A DNA stretch of 28,321 bases, taken from positions 36,314 through 64,634 of the forward strand of contig VHZZ01002526.1 in assembly GCA_009801015.1 (NCBI GenBank), written 5' to 3'. The number at the start of each line of letters is the position of its first letter. The stretch's first letter is position 1. Made by a program: the position numbers and the translations under genes. The notes beneath the pieces are model-generated. The model made no database searches and was not told the DNA's origin. It saw only the letters and a program-made list of their open reading frames with translations. Source of the stretch: Silene noctiflora. Lineage: Eukaryota > Streptophyta > Magnoliopsida > Caryophyllales > Caryophyllaceae. Of the stretch, positions 1-11,252 are shown in pieces.

Positions 1-3000
1 CGTCACATAGTATTTGCCTCTTGTCTGACGGATCCTTCAATACAAGCAGCACAGAAAGGTCAGTCATTTGTTTCCCTTTAACTTTGGTATAAAGACCAAT
101 AAAAAGGGTAATATGCACAATTACCCTCCCTTATCCATTCTCCCTCCTAGTCTCCCACATCATGACATCAACATGAAAGTACATCATATGGGGTTGTACG
201 ATAAGCATGGTGTAATTTGGCAATTTAATAATAGTGACAATCTATCTCAAAGGGGAAAGGTAAACATATGATTGACCTATATCAAAGTAGAATTGGTAAA
301 TAATGGCTGGAACGGAGGTTTTATCTACACCTGAGTTCATTTGGTTCAACGACGAAATTAGCTGCAATTTACAAATAACAAAAGGTATTCTATTGGATGA
401 TTATAAGTTATAACTACACACATCCCTTACTATGAGACAGCTTGCACACATTACTATTATAATCTAATCACTTAGTTGTCTCCACCGCCCCCCAATCTCT
501 GCATCATTACCACCACCATCACTAATACCCCTTCCTAAAACTTCAGCCCAGTCCTCAGGGAAGTACCCTTTCGTACCCTATGAAAATCCTTCAATCCTTC
601 AACAAAGTACCATCACCACCACGCCGTATTCTCACGTAGACAATGATCCATTCCACCACCCACAAAAGCCAGTGAAATAACTGCCTTCATAAAATCCAGC
701 TCGAAAATAAAGGGTAATGGTAGTAGAGAACGGGCAAACATTGGTGAACTGATATGGCGACTGAGAGCTAGAGAGAAAGAAATTACTAAAATGAAGGTTG
801 GTGCCAAGTTAGTCGGCGTTGGAAGGAGGGCTGAACATATTAGAGAGAAGAGGGGAGGGAGTAGTGTGACTGACATACTGATATCCAAGGGATAAAAAAA
901 AACAAGATGCAGGGGTTTATGGTATTGCTCTGAGGCAAGCAAAGAACGAGGAATAATGGAAGACTGAAGGGAGACAAACTCGATCTGAGGACCTAATGGA
1001 TTAAGAGAAGAGAAAGAGAAATAAAGAGAGAAGAATGGTAGAGATCTATGGTGCAATGGCTGCTTCCAGCCTTCCAGTCATGGTATAAAACTTTTTTTTT
1101 TCCTTTTTAACAGTAGCCTCACTACCAATTGACTAGCATTATACAGTTGATTAGTTAAAGCAGGAACTAATGAAGTGGGAACACCACAGAACCTTCTTGC
1201 TCGAACAGAACTATTGCCATCAACTATATTGTGACCGCTTCACAGCTAATAAAGGAGCACACAATCAATGATTCAACAACCACACAACCAAAACATCGCA
1301 AAATAAATTTTGTTAAGTAGAAGAAGTCTAATTATAACACTCCATTCATGTGTTTGTTTTCTTCCGATTTTCAGAATTTCCCCTTCAATGTTTCTTAAAA
1401 TGGGAGGACGATGGAAAAACGGAGGTTAGTAATTGATTATGTCAATCACTCACTTGAGCGAAAAAAGGCACAAAGTGACATAAGTCATGCGTGAACAAAG
1501 TTAGAAAGGATCAGCAGTGCAAAGTTTATCATATGAATATATCCATGTCCACTAAGAAGCAAACAAAGAGACAGAAGACTTGATAATATATAAGCCCCCG
1601 AGTCTTAATAAAATGTGGAAGCATCATTAAATGAACTAGGATTGTGTAATTTACAATCTTACATAATGACTCGCATGATAGTTTATCCAAAAAGGTTGCT
1701 TAATTGCATTGATCAGCTGATGAATCCACGTATCCATGAGATAGCTAAATAATTTTTTTGGAGGTTTTGAGACAACTAAAACATAACATTTATAATGGTT
1801 TGTTTGTCGCTTGGCCCTTCCGCAGAAGGCATGGGTAAAGAGGACCTTCAACATTAGCAAAGATTGAGCCTTTTTTCTTAAATACAGTTTCTCAATCGAA
1901 CCCTCTCATCTTCTGAAAAAACACAAACAAGATCCCTAAAAAGTCTTGGCAAGCAACAGAATACCTGGAGATCATTCTGCTTTATATATCCCCAAATTCT
2001 CTTGACAGCTTCTGCGCGCGAAAGGGTAGTTTCGCCAGTACCAAGGAATTTGACAAAAGGCTCTGACAACTGCAGTGGCATAAGGAAACCAGAAGTACCC
2101 CCTTTCTGTTGTTTTGGTTTTCCCTTTGTTTTTTGGACATCTAAAAAAGTTGGATGGCAGTAAATGAATTTGTAAGCAGCAACATTAAGAGCAATTAGCA
2201 GTAAATAGGCAGTGGTATGAAGAGTATACCGGTGTCATCGTCCTGTGTCTGGCGTTTTTGCTTCTTCTGTGGAGGTGGAAGAGGAGTGACAGAAGATTCT
2301 GCAAAAGAATCATCATCATCATACTTGATAATATATATATAGATACAAAAAAAGAGATGGAAAATGAAAAATCCAAGTAGGATTGGGGGGGTACCGTTGG
2401 GGGCCTCTAATGGCCAAATATGTTTGGAGAGAACTTTATTCATTTGGAACATATTAATCTTATCAACACGGAAAATGGAACGCAGCTTGTCATCACACTT
2501 GATATTACGCCTGTTACTGGGGTCTTGCAAATCGTTCTCACGGATATAAGCCCACAGTTTCTTAACAACCTGGAGACAATACGAGTAAATGAATGATGAA
2601 TGAAAGAATGAATGAATGAATGAATGAATGAATGAATGAGGAGCAATAATGATAATGATATAATGAATGAGTGACCTCAGTTCGAGCCATCTCGGGAACT
2701 TGGAGGAAATCTTGAAGGGAAGGGGATAGACTGCATAATTTGGTAAAACCGCCGCCGCCTCTCTTCTTCTTCTTGGGGGTTTCCTCCTCCTCTTCCTCCT
2801 CCTCCTCCAAACTGTTAGATCTATAAATTAATAACTACTCAATACAAGAAGCTGCTACGAGTAAATGAATTCCTATTGCATGGTACCTACCTTGGACTGA
2901 TGGTAGCTTCTTCTTCTTCTTCATCATCTTTATCATCTTCCTGCTGAATGATATCGTCAATGAGTTGGGATATAAACTTCTTCCTGTCGGACAAATCAAC

Positions 3001-3111
3001 ACCAAAGTCGGACTCTAATTGCCGCCGCACAGCTCCGGCCGACGTCGTATTCAAGTCGGACTTCCTCAATATTTCCCGTAACCTATTCACTAGCTCCGAC
3101 TCCTCAACCAT
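1..3111 (-). CDS. DEK_C + two SWIB/MDM2 domain nuclear protein (UAF30/spp27-like), 3' end off the window
   Basis: Six exons are readable: 2891-3111, 2676-2820, 2395-2569, 2230-2298, 1965-2140 and the start of a sixth at 1-34. All junctions are GT-AG and keep frame, giving 262 codons plus 11 more at the edge. Residues 1-57 form a DEK C-terminal-type domain (VNRLREILRKSDL, SDFGVDLSDRKKF). An acidic glutamate run from a GAG microsatellite follows. A first SWIB domain spans about residues 93-177 (SPSLQDFL, VVKKLWAYIRENDLQDPSNR). A Lys/Gln-rich linker leads to a second SWIB (LSEPFVKFLG, AVKRIWGYIKQNDLQ), cut just after DPSDKRQILCD. This order matches plant proteins annotated as SWIB/BAF60b-domain or upstream activation factor subunit 30-like, which are thought to act in nuclear chromatin or transcription complexes. 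ATG 3111 is the only start ahead of the DEK_C domain. Only the last part of SWIB2 is missing. Confidence 0.9.
35..1964 (-). other. Long (1.93 kb) intron 5 of the SWIB gene
   Basis: The donor follows ...KQNDLQ at 1965 and the acceptor precedes DPSDKRQ at 34. The two SWIB domains are split differently, because the same DLQ|DPS point in SWIB1 is uninterrupted. The other introns of this gene are about 70-110 bases, so this one is enlarged. Its content is AT-rich. Plus-strand stretches at about 510-686 and 647-895 look protein-like in composition (see findings), but I cannot name them. I see nothing else recognisable. Confidence 0.8.
2589..2640. repeat. GAAT microsatellite in SWIB intron 2
   Basis: About a dozen imperfect GAAT/TGAA units lie in the intron at 2570-2675, just upstream of the acceptor for SWIB exon 3. 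It is a simple repeat with no sign of function. A short run of the same tetramer occurs in a KH-gene intron at 10504-10524. Confidence 0.9.
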
Positions 3112-3344
3112 TTTCGCCCCTTTCTTCCGATTTCAGATGAATGGGTCACCCGTGTCCTACTTCCTATTTTCCAATGGGTTTCTTTGGTTACTATAAATCA
3201 TGGATAATTAATGGCCCATCAATTTCTCACTTTTCGGATATCTTAAAACCACTTTCAACCTACTACTTACTACGCATATTACTCCGTTTCTTCAATTTTC
3301 GACCCGACTCGAAAAACTACTCTTAAAAATTCTATATTTTCGGG

Positions 3345-4680
3345 TTTCATCCCAGAATAAAAAGACTCCAAATTTGCACCTCAATCACTCCATAACATTT
3401 AAATAGATGTCCATGGTAACAAATTCACAATATAGATAGAAAATAGAAATTAAGACATTCAGATTTCAAAGGTATTAAGAGTACTTTACGAAACCTGTCA
3501 TAAACATATGAAACAACTCATACACTAAGTCGTTTTAGAGAGTTTTGAACACCCAATAGTCACTTTAAAAGCATACTGACCCTATCGATGAGATTGCTGC
3601 AAAAAAAAAAAAAAAAAAAAAAAAAACACTTGATGATAGCCTCAAAACTGGCCAAATCGAAAGGCTATTAGAGTATTAGCCATGGTTTACACGTTGACTA
3701 GGCCCCGAAATAGAAAGCCTTGAAATCACAATATCTTCATTTTATCCAATATAAAAATGTCTCAATGGGACATAAAAGACATATGCTTTTGTAATAAAGA
3801 CATATAGGTTGATAGACATTTTAGCACATACTGACCTTACTGACAATGTTTCGGAAAATAATCTAATCGGCTTTGGAATATCGCCAAATGTGCAGATTCT
3901 AAAGGTTATTATTATTAACGGTTTTTGGTCCGACTGACCCCAAAATAAAAGCGCTCGATGCTCATACCTTAATCATTTCATACCATATAAAAATGTCCAT
4001 GGGTTATAAAAAGGGCATTTGATTAGAAACTGAAGCATGTATTGACCATAGAGTATTTTCGAGCCGTTTCGAAAATGGATAAAAGAAGTTGCATAATAGA
4101 TTTTAAGTTGTTATGGCAAAAAATCCCACCGATTTCGGAGATCCTCGAAAAATACCGGTTTTGAATGTTATCATCCGCCATTTTTTTTGACCGACTGCGG
4201 CCCAAATTAAAAGGTATCGAAATTCGCATTACAATCACTTCATCCCACATAAACGTCCTAGTGTAACATAATAGACATACGATCTAAAACAAAGATATCT
4301 AGAGGAATAAAAAATACCTTACAATATTGTCGAAAATAGACGAAACAAGCTCTATACTACATTCTGGGTCGTTTAAAAGGTTTTGAATACTTGGTAGTCA
4401 CTATTAGGAAAAAATCTCAACAAATTCGAATGAAGAAAGAATAGCGCCGATTCTAAAGGTTATTGTCCAGAGTTTCTTAGTTTATTTGTGGACTGACCCC
4501 AAAATAAAAGGATTTCAATTTGGCAAGCACTCTATACTCTATGGTCAATAAAAAAAGTTACTTGTATTTAATAAAGTCTTGAGCACGCATTAGTCATTTT
4601 AAGGCCTATTAGCACGAGTGAGATAAATCACCGACTTTGGAAGAATGTGAAAAACTCTCAATTCTTTACTTAGGATTAAT
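3345..4680. repeat. Decayed tandem repeat array in the divergent intergenic region
   Basis: A recurring block reading roughly GACCCCAAAATAAAAG, followed about 35-50 bases later by CATATAAAAATGTCCATGG-like text, starts near 3351, 3703, 3938, 4201 and 4497. Spacings are 352, 235, 263 and 296 bases. Secondary shared words include GATTCTAAAGGTTATT (about 3895 and 4460) and TAGTCACT (about 3558 and 4395). The units are strongly diverged and of unequal length, as in an old satellite-like array. The first unit carries a 26-base A run at 3601-3626. No coding capacity is seen. It separates the SWIB promoter from the kinase promoter. Confidence 0.65.
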
Positions 4681-4689
4681 TTTAGGTGT

Positions 4690-4868
4690 AATACACCTTT
4701 TATGCTCTTTTGTTGTTTATATTATATATTTTTCATATGGGGAATAATATAAAAAGTGATAATATGACATTTTTACGACACTTAAAATAAAGTAAATGGA
4801 AATAATATGTTTTAGATTAATGAGTTGGTAATAAAATGGGATAATTAAAGGGAAATGGATGGAGTATT
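4690..4868. mobile_element. Possible MITE (Stowaway-like) terminal fragment
   Basis: The AT-rich stretch ends in GGAAATGGATGGAGTATTA. Read on the minus strand this is TACTCCATCCATTTCC followed by CTTTAATTATCCCATTTTA, which resembles the CTCCCTCCGT-type ends of common plant Stowaway/Tc1-mariner MITEs. I could not find a matching inverted end, so this may be one end of a decayed element. Confidence 0.35.
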
Positions 4869-5041
4869 ACTGTATTAGTTAGAGGAGTAAATTGGGAAAT
4901 AAGGTTATGCATGAGAGTTGAGAGTTGAGAAGAGTTGAGAGTTCGTCCCGAATTGGGTGTGGCCGTGTGGTTGCTGGACTCAACTGTGACTGACAGAGAC
5001 GCAGGAGACCAAGGCTTTCTATTTTCAGCATCCCAATTCCC

Positions 5042-5049
5042 TATTTAAA
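5042..5049 (+). promoter_or_regulatory. Putative TATA box of the SnRK2 gene
   Basis: TATTTAAA follows CCC and lies about 330 bases before the ATG at 5377, which would give a leader of roughly 300 bases. No canonical ABRE (ACGTGGC) is seen nearby; the closest is CACGTA at 5275-5280. The leader may hold an intron, which I could not settle. Confidence 0.4.
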
Positions 5050-5376
5050 CAATAAACAGCAGTCAGCACTGCAGGTAGCTGATTCTGATTGTGATTTACT
5101 GATTTGTGATGGCCTTATTGGGTTTCAGACATTCACGAGTGCCCCCAACACAAAGCTCTGTAATTAATTTCTTTCTAAGTTGTTAACATACCTTTTAAAC
5201 TCCACTTTCACGGGATTCCCTTTGCTTTCATATTGAACTATGCACACAACCCCAGCTCGTGATCGATTGCTCGACACGTACACTCCTCTATCACTTCAAA
5301 AATATTTCTACTTTTTTGCTGGGTTTGTTTGAATTTGATCATCACTGCATCATATTACCAAAAAATATCAATAGCA

Positions 5377-8361
5377 ATGGAGAGTGGCCCTGTAGAAGCC
5401 GCTAACATTAACCATGGTCCAAATTCAGACATGCCCATCATGCATGACAGTGATCGTTATGAGCTTCTTAAAGAAATTGGTTCAGGCAACTTCGGGGTTG
5501 CCCGTTTGATGCGGGATAAGAACACTAACGACCTTGTTGCTGTCAAATACATCCAGAGAGGTGACAAGGTCTGTCCTTTCTCCTTTCTTTTCTCCTTTAA
5601 TTTGTTTCCATGGATTTACTTGCATCCCGTCATGTATTGTATACTATACTAGACATGTTTGAATTTCCTGCAGATAGATGAGAATGTGCAGAGGGAGATC
5701 ATTAATCATAGGTCATTGCGACATTCCAACATTGTCAGATTTAAGGAGGTATGTTGTATGTACAACACTCACTCTTGTTTCTATTTCCTTCAAACTTTTC
5801 ATCCTATCAAATTCGTCAACCCTTCTCTTGATCATGCTTCTTCAGGTTATATTAACTCCTACTCATTTGGCTATTGTCATGGAATATGCTTCTGGGGGTG
5901 AACTGTTCGAACGGATATGTAATGCTGGAAGGTTCAGTGAGGATGAGGTTAGTCTTTCTTTGCCTTTTCATCTCGGTAATACTCCATCATCCCCAATCAT
6001 TTGTTTACCTACCCCCTCAAAAAAAAAAAAAAAAAAAAAAGTAAACAAATGAATGAGACAAAGGGAGAATCTTTTTCTTCAAAAGTCGGTGCTCATGCTG
6101 ATTCTCAATCAACTAGGCACGGTTCTTCTTTCAACAATTGATTTCGGGGGTCAGCTACTGTCATGCTATGGTACTTCTACCATTAACTGACTATTTCTTT
6201 TTCTTTTTATCGTTTAAGCTTTCATCTTGACTGCTTGTTGTTACATTTTCACTTCTTAGCAAGTTTGTCATCGAGACTTGAAGCTGGAGAACACATTACT
6301 GGATGGAAGTCCAGCTCCTCGTTTGAAGATTTGTGATTTTGGGTACTCAAAGGTATTGCTTAAACCCTCTTTTGTTGGTCTACTCCATGTTATCTGGAAA
6401 GTTATCTGCATTTGCCTCTTACTGCTGCTCGTAGTTGGTCTATATGAATCTTTGGTGGTGCGTCTTCTAAATGTTCGACATACCTATTGGTCATATCTAT
6501 ATTGATACAATAAAAATAGTCATGCATAATATACAAAAGAGACTCCATAACAAATTTCACGTGATATATATCTATATTGATCGAACAAAATCAATCTTCC
6601 TTGAACAAAAATCACTAAAATTAAGACACGATGCTTTTGCATGCTCTCTATTATATGTCTCTCAACAAAAATTTCCAAGAGGGATCTATGCATCTTAATT
6701 GGTTTGAAGTTTTATCTGAATTTATAAATTGTAGACGCAAAAATATGACAGTAGCAGCATAACCATATGAGGAACCATATATAAGAGCAGTGAACTAGCT
6801 AAACTTAATTCAGCCACTACAGCTTGACACTAATAGTCTATAAAAGACTTGGAAAACTTTGATAAAGGAAAAAACACTAAACTTGTGATATACTGAAACT
6901 TCAACGCTAATAATGGGGCTTTTCTATTTGTAATATGGATTGATTGTAGAACCATAGATGGCTTACAATTTTCTACCGCTCGGTTGGCCACTAATTGGTA
7001 TTTGCTTATCTTCAGTCCTCGGTTCTGCATTCCCAACCAAAATCAACTGTTGGAACTCCTGCATATATTGCACCTGAGGTCTTACTCAAGAAAGAATATG
7101 ATGGCAAGGTGAGATGCTCGATAACTGAACATATCTTGTGTGATTATAGTGTTTTATTCCATGAAAAATTTCAAATATTTTTTCAAGTTAAGAATCAGAA
7201 TCTAGCTTCTACTTGGGTACTACTTTGACAACAGCTATTTAGTTGATGATGCTGGAAATATCACTGAGCTGAGACACCCCCTGTATGGCAGCTTATCTGA
7301 ACAACAGCTATTTAGTTGTTAAACTTATTAGAGATATATTTTCCTAATCATATCTCTAATAAAAACCATTGTCAAGATCCAATAATTCGAAAGGTACCAT
7401 GTGTATTCAGCACCAAACAAATGTCTAAATGAATAAATGTTATGATGCTGCATGGTGTGCAGAAGTGTGGAAAGGGCTTGCCTAGAATATATCAAAGTAT
7501 ATTTCTTCTCGGTTGTCATTTTCCCTTGTGGTACATTTGTGATCAGATTGCAGATGTGTGGTCGTGTGGGGTGACCTTATATGTTATGTTGGTTGGGGCA
7601 TACCCATTTGAAGACCCAGAGGAACCTAAGAATTTTCGTAAGACAATACAGGTTGGTCATTCACCAAAATGACAATATATTACACTCAGGTGGCTGTTTG
7701 GTTGCCTGTCTGACTCTTACTGGTTTCTACTGGTGCAGCGAATTTTAAATGTCCAATACTCTATTCCAGATTATGTCCATATATCTCCAGAATGTCGCCA
7801 TTTGCTCTCGAGAATATTTGTCGCTGACCCAGCAAAGGTAAGTTATTGATCTGATCCAATTTCTTGTCACCTTTGTATGTGTGACTGTATGTCTCCACAT
7901 ATGTGGTATCATTGCTTCGTTGCTTGCTAGTTTGATAATGGTTACGAAATTATGATTCTTGATGCTTTTACAAACTAAGTTACTATCAACAGAATGATTG
8001 TCATCAAATACTAAGTTATGAATTTTCTCATAACCTTATATGCTGACAATGCTAACCTTTGTCAAAGAGGATCACCATTCCCGAGATAAGGCAGCACGAA
8101 TGGTTCCAGAAGAACCTACCAGCAGATTTCATGGATGAGAAGACGACAAATGGTGAGTATGAAGAACCTGATCAGCCAATGCAAAGCATAGATGAGATAA
8201 TGCAAATAATATCAGAAGCAACTATACCTGCAGCTGGATCTCAAAGTCTAAACCAATATCTCACTGGCAGCTTGGACATCGATGATGATATGGAAGAGGA
8301 TCTTGAATCTGATCCTGAGCTCGACATGGACAGCAGCGGAGAGATAGTATATGCTATGTGA
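5377..8361 (+). CDS. SnRK2.6: Subclass III SnRK2 protein kinase (OST1/SnRK2.6 type), ABA signalling
   Basis: Nine exons: 5377-5568, 5674-5748, 5846-5947, 6117-6170, 6260-6352, 7016-7108, 7547-7651, 7739-7837, 8068-8361. All introns are GT-AG and in phase 0, giving 368 aa with TGA at 8359-8361. Exon sizes 75/102/54/93/93/105/99 follow the conserved SnRK2 structure. Seen: Gly-rich loop GSGNFGVA (35-42), VAVK lysine 57, HRDLKLEN (145-152), DFG (167-169), activation-loop [16 protein letters not shown] with the Ser182 equivalent of OST1 Ser175, SnRK2 box I ([15 protein letters not shown]), and the acidic ABA box ending [25 protein letters not shown]-like text (here [14 protein letters not shown]) favours SnRK2.6 over 2.2/2.3. 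In the known pathway, PP2Cs hold this kinase off until ABA-bound PYR/PYL receptors release it to phosphorylate ABF factors and SLAC1. ATG 5377 is the first ATG in frame. No catalytic residue is missing. Confidence 0.96.
7325..7362. repeat. Perfect 13-bp inverted repeat in SnRK2 intron 6
   Basis: TTATTAGAGATAT (7325-7337) and ATATCTCTAATAA (7350-7362) are exact reverse complements separated by 12 bases. An 18-base direct repeat, ACAACAGCTATTTAGTTG, lies just upstream at about 7228 and 7301. The pair may be a footprint of a small insertion or simply a hairpin. Confidence 0.6.
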
Positions 8362-9028
8362 TCACGTAAAGAAAAACGGTGGATGTAATTGAAACAACCT
8401 TCAAAGAAGGGACGGCATTAGCTACCAAGAAAGCTCATTTCTCTTTTTTTTTTTTGTCATTCAAATATTCAATGTACTCTTGTATCATGTGTTGAACATT
8501 ACCATGCTCCACTGGGACGAAAAAAACCTTTACCATGCTCTGCCCATCTTCCTGGAACAAGAATGTCATATTGTTTGCCTTTTCCCGATTTTTGGTTGGG
8601 TAGAAACTAAGAGATATTGCGACTGTTTTCATATGAAAAACAATACATAATGTGAGTCTTTTATGTCGATGAAAAAAAAGCATAGATGGGAATTTGCTGA
8701 AGGGTTAATTATGATAAGACATTTTCGATTTCATCTCAATGTTTCAGTTCAGTCCCACAAGTTTCTGAGTAACCTTTCAAAGAAGAATCTCAAATTGTAC
8801 TGTATTCTTCCTCGATATCATTCTGCAGGAATGGGCAATAAACTAATAATGTAGAATCATTTTTTATACCACATTGGCAACAATCAACTAGATCTAAAGA
8901 GTTCCAAAAAGTGCAGGTAAGATCAAGTCTAAATCACAAAGCTACATCCGCAGAATAAGATTGTGCCAGAAAGAAGTCAACATTGATCGACAAAAACTGG
9001 AGACAAATACAGCAATCAAGGGAAATTA
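8362..9028. other. Convergent 3' regions of the SnRK2 and KH genes
   Basis: No gene is seen. The SnRK2 3' UTR should occupy the left part, and the KH gene 3' UTR (minus strand) the right part down from 9028. The open stretch on the minus strand at 8435-8683 has no recognisable domain and sits antisense in the kinase 3' UTR. Confidence 0.6.
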
Positions 9029-11252
9029 TCAACTTTGCGGTTTTTCTTTTTCATCTGCAGCAGCAGCAGCAGAAGCACCACCACCACCACCATCTGTTTT
9101 CTCAACTCCGTAAGAAGATGGCTGAGGAACCCCATTAGTTCCTTGTGGCTGGATTTGAGGAGGAGCCTGGGGTGGGGTAACAGCTGGATATGCATCTTGA
9201 TAATAACTTCCTTGGGCAGGTGGATACCCACTTTGCCCATAATAAGAGTAAGACGCCTGGTTTGCCACTTGACCCTCTTGTTGCTGTCCATAACCTGTTT
9301 GTGGATAACCAGCCTGACCGTAAGGTGGCTGAACAAGTGGTGCACCAGAATAGGTAGGAAAAGCACTACCACCATTAGCTTGAGCAGCTGTTGCCTGATC
9401 ATAGCCAGTAGCATATGCAGGTGGAGGCTGAGACTGAGCCACTGAACTATCAGGCTGTCCAGACACTAGTGGGCCTCCATACCCTGATCCATCAGGCTGT
9501 CCAGACACTACTGGGCCTCCATACCCTGATCCATCAGGCTGTCCAGACGTAGCCGGAGTCCCATAGGCAGAATTTGTAAAAGGTTTAGACTGATCCGGTG
9601 GTTGGCCTTGTCCTGATATGTCCTGCCCATAACTTAGTGGCTGCTGTGGGTATGCTTGATTATAATTGTAGGCTGCAGTTGATGGCATTTGGCCGTAATT
9701 GTAGCCCATACTTGGCGGAGCTGAAGCAGGCAGAGGCTGTCCATATGTGTTATAGCCAGTAGAGTGATGCTGGGGTGGAGCTGCTGTATTTGTCTGGTGA
9801 GGAGGGTAGCCAGCATAATAAGGTGGAGGTGGCACTGCGTATGAAGCAGGCTGTGTATAGCCATATGCTGGTGGTTGTTGTGCAGGGGGTTGACCCGGGG
9901 GAGTCCAAGTACCACCAGTGTAAGGCGGCTGTGTGTAGGCATTAGTAGCAGACAAAACCTTCAACCGATTCTGTGATTCACATTTTGACACAATAAGAAC
10001 ATATTGACAGAATCAAACCCCTAAAAGCGTACTAGGTTCACAATGAAGTAACTAGCAAGAGATGGTTTGAATGTGTGATTATAGCGCTTGAATGATTTAA
10101 GTATTGAATAACTAAGATAGCCAATACATAGAAAACACGGGGACTGATAATGCATTGTAATGTGTAATTATAGAAGTTGCAAATGGGTCCTAAGTGACTA
10201 TTAAAACCAGTTGAAGTCTCTCCAAGGAAAGACGAATGATTAATCAAAGACAGAAGAGTATGAAATTGGGAGAGGAAAGGCAGCAGCTTACTCCGCTAAT
10301 AACTTCATTGACCAACTCTTTGGCAGAATCAATCTGGTCCTGAGTTCCGTTAATATATACGTTTCTTTCAGTGGAAGTATCACCAGGGGGAAGGTGAAGA
10401 GGAACAACCTGGAAAAGCAGGACAGCACAGCACAGCACAACAGAGTTGAAAAGGAAGTAGATAAGGAAGTAGATGGTGAGAAGAACAAGACAAGGCAAGT
10501 GGTAGAATGAATGAATGAATGAAGTGATTTAAAGTAAAGTAACCTGGATGCGAGCACCGGACTTGGATTGCATGGTTTTGATGGTTTCACCACCTTTGCC
10601 AATGACTAAAGCAACCTTGTCATTAGGAACTTTGATGACAAACTGTTGGGCACCTGACTGGAGAGGAGGGAGGGGGGCTCTATTACCAGAGGGACCAGAA
10701 GAAGCAGCGTCCGCCTACACGAGGATATATATATATATATATGAACCCTAATAAAATAATGGAAGACACAACAATAAAAGAAGAAGAAGAAGAAGAAAAG
10801 GAAGTTACCTCTGCAATGGTTTCGGTAATAAGGTGTTGAGCACGAGCAATCTGGTCAGGAGTACCCATCAATTCAACATCACGGGTCAAGGCAGAAGGAT
10901 CAGCGTCATTGTCGCGAGTAATCTGAATACGAGCACCGGAACGAGCCTGAAGGTTCTTAATCATATCGCCGCCACGACCAATAATGACACCAACTTTGGC
11001 ATTTGGGATAGAGATTTTGTGACTGCTGGGGACGCTGTTGATGTTATTAGTGGTCATAGGAGTGTAGGAGACAGCAGCAGCAACTGAAGAGGATGAAGAT
11101 GAGTAGTCAGGTGGAGCATCTGTGGTTCGAGGTCTTTTAGTATCACCGCCAACAGCTGCATCCGATATTAGACGGGCAGCAATTGCCTGAGCTTTCTGCT
11201 TGGCCAACTCAATTTCCTCGTCTATCTTCCTCTTTCCTCCAACGGATTCCAT
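9029..11252 (-). CDS. Two-KH-domain RNA-binding protein, FUBP-like, with Tyr/Gln/Pro/Gly-rich C-terminus
   Basis: Four exons: 10809-11252, 10544-10714, 10292-10408, 9029-9970. All introns are GT-AG and phase 0, giving 557 aa with TGA at 9029-9031. The N-terminus is charged (GGKRKIDEEIELAKQKAQAIAARL). KH1 lies at about residues 78-148 with the GRGG loop (VGVIIGRGGDMIKNLQ). KH2 starts near residue 172 with GKGG (VALVIGKGGETIKTMQ) and is completed by exon 3. The remaining ~310 residues are low complexity, rich in Tyr, Gln, Pro, Gly, Ala and Ser, with repeated YGQ, PPYG and QPDGSGYGG words. This layout matches plant KH proteins annotated as far-upstream-element-binding-protein-like, which bind single-stranded nucleic acid, usually mRNA. 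The specific target is unknown. The tail looks prion-like and could drive condensate formation; that is inference. The start is the first ATG of the long open frame. Confidence 0.92.
9452..9551 (-). repeat. 42-bp in-frame tandem repeat in the KH protein tail
   Basis: Two full units (9452-9493, 9494-9535) and a partial third from 9536 are nearly identical. They encode 14 residues of the type SGQPDGSGYGGPxV. The period is a multiple of three, so copy-number change would keep the frame. Confidence 0.9.
10504..10524. repeat. Short GAAT microsatellite in KH-gene intron 2
   Basis: About five GAAT units lie in the intron between KH exons 2 and 3. It is a simple repeat of the same type as the one at 2589-2640. 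Confidence 0.85.
10725..10797. repeat. AT and GAA microsatellites in KH-gene intron 1
   Basis: (AT)9 occupies 10725-10742 and a GAA/AGA run occupies about 10778-10797. Both lie in the 94-base intron between KH exons 1 and 2, so most of that intron is simple repeat. Confidence 0.9.

Noticed and set aside
613-1056. 147-codon open frame on the minus strand in the SWIB intron
   Set aside because: It is hydrophobic and Ser/Leu-rich, as expected for the antisense of a charged plus-strand reading, and has no family resemblance. It lies inside an intron of the same strand's gene.
5329-5376. Upstream in-frame extension of the SnRK2
   Set aside because: There is no ATG in it (it begins at TTG), and subclass III kinases start close to the MHDSDRYE region. 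ATG 5377 fits.
8435-8683. 82-codon minus-strand frame after the kinase
   Set aside because: No domain, starts and ends in low-complexity sequence, and sits in the kinase 3' UTR.
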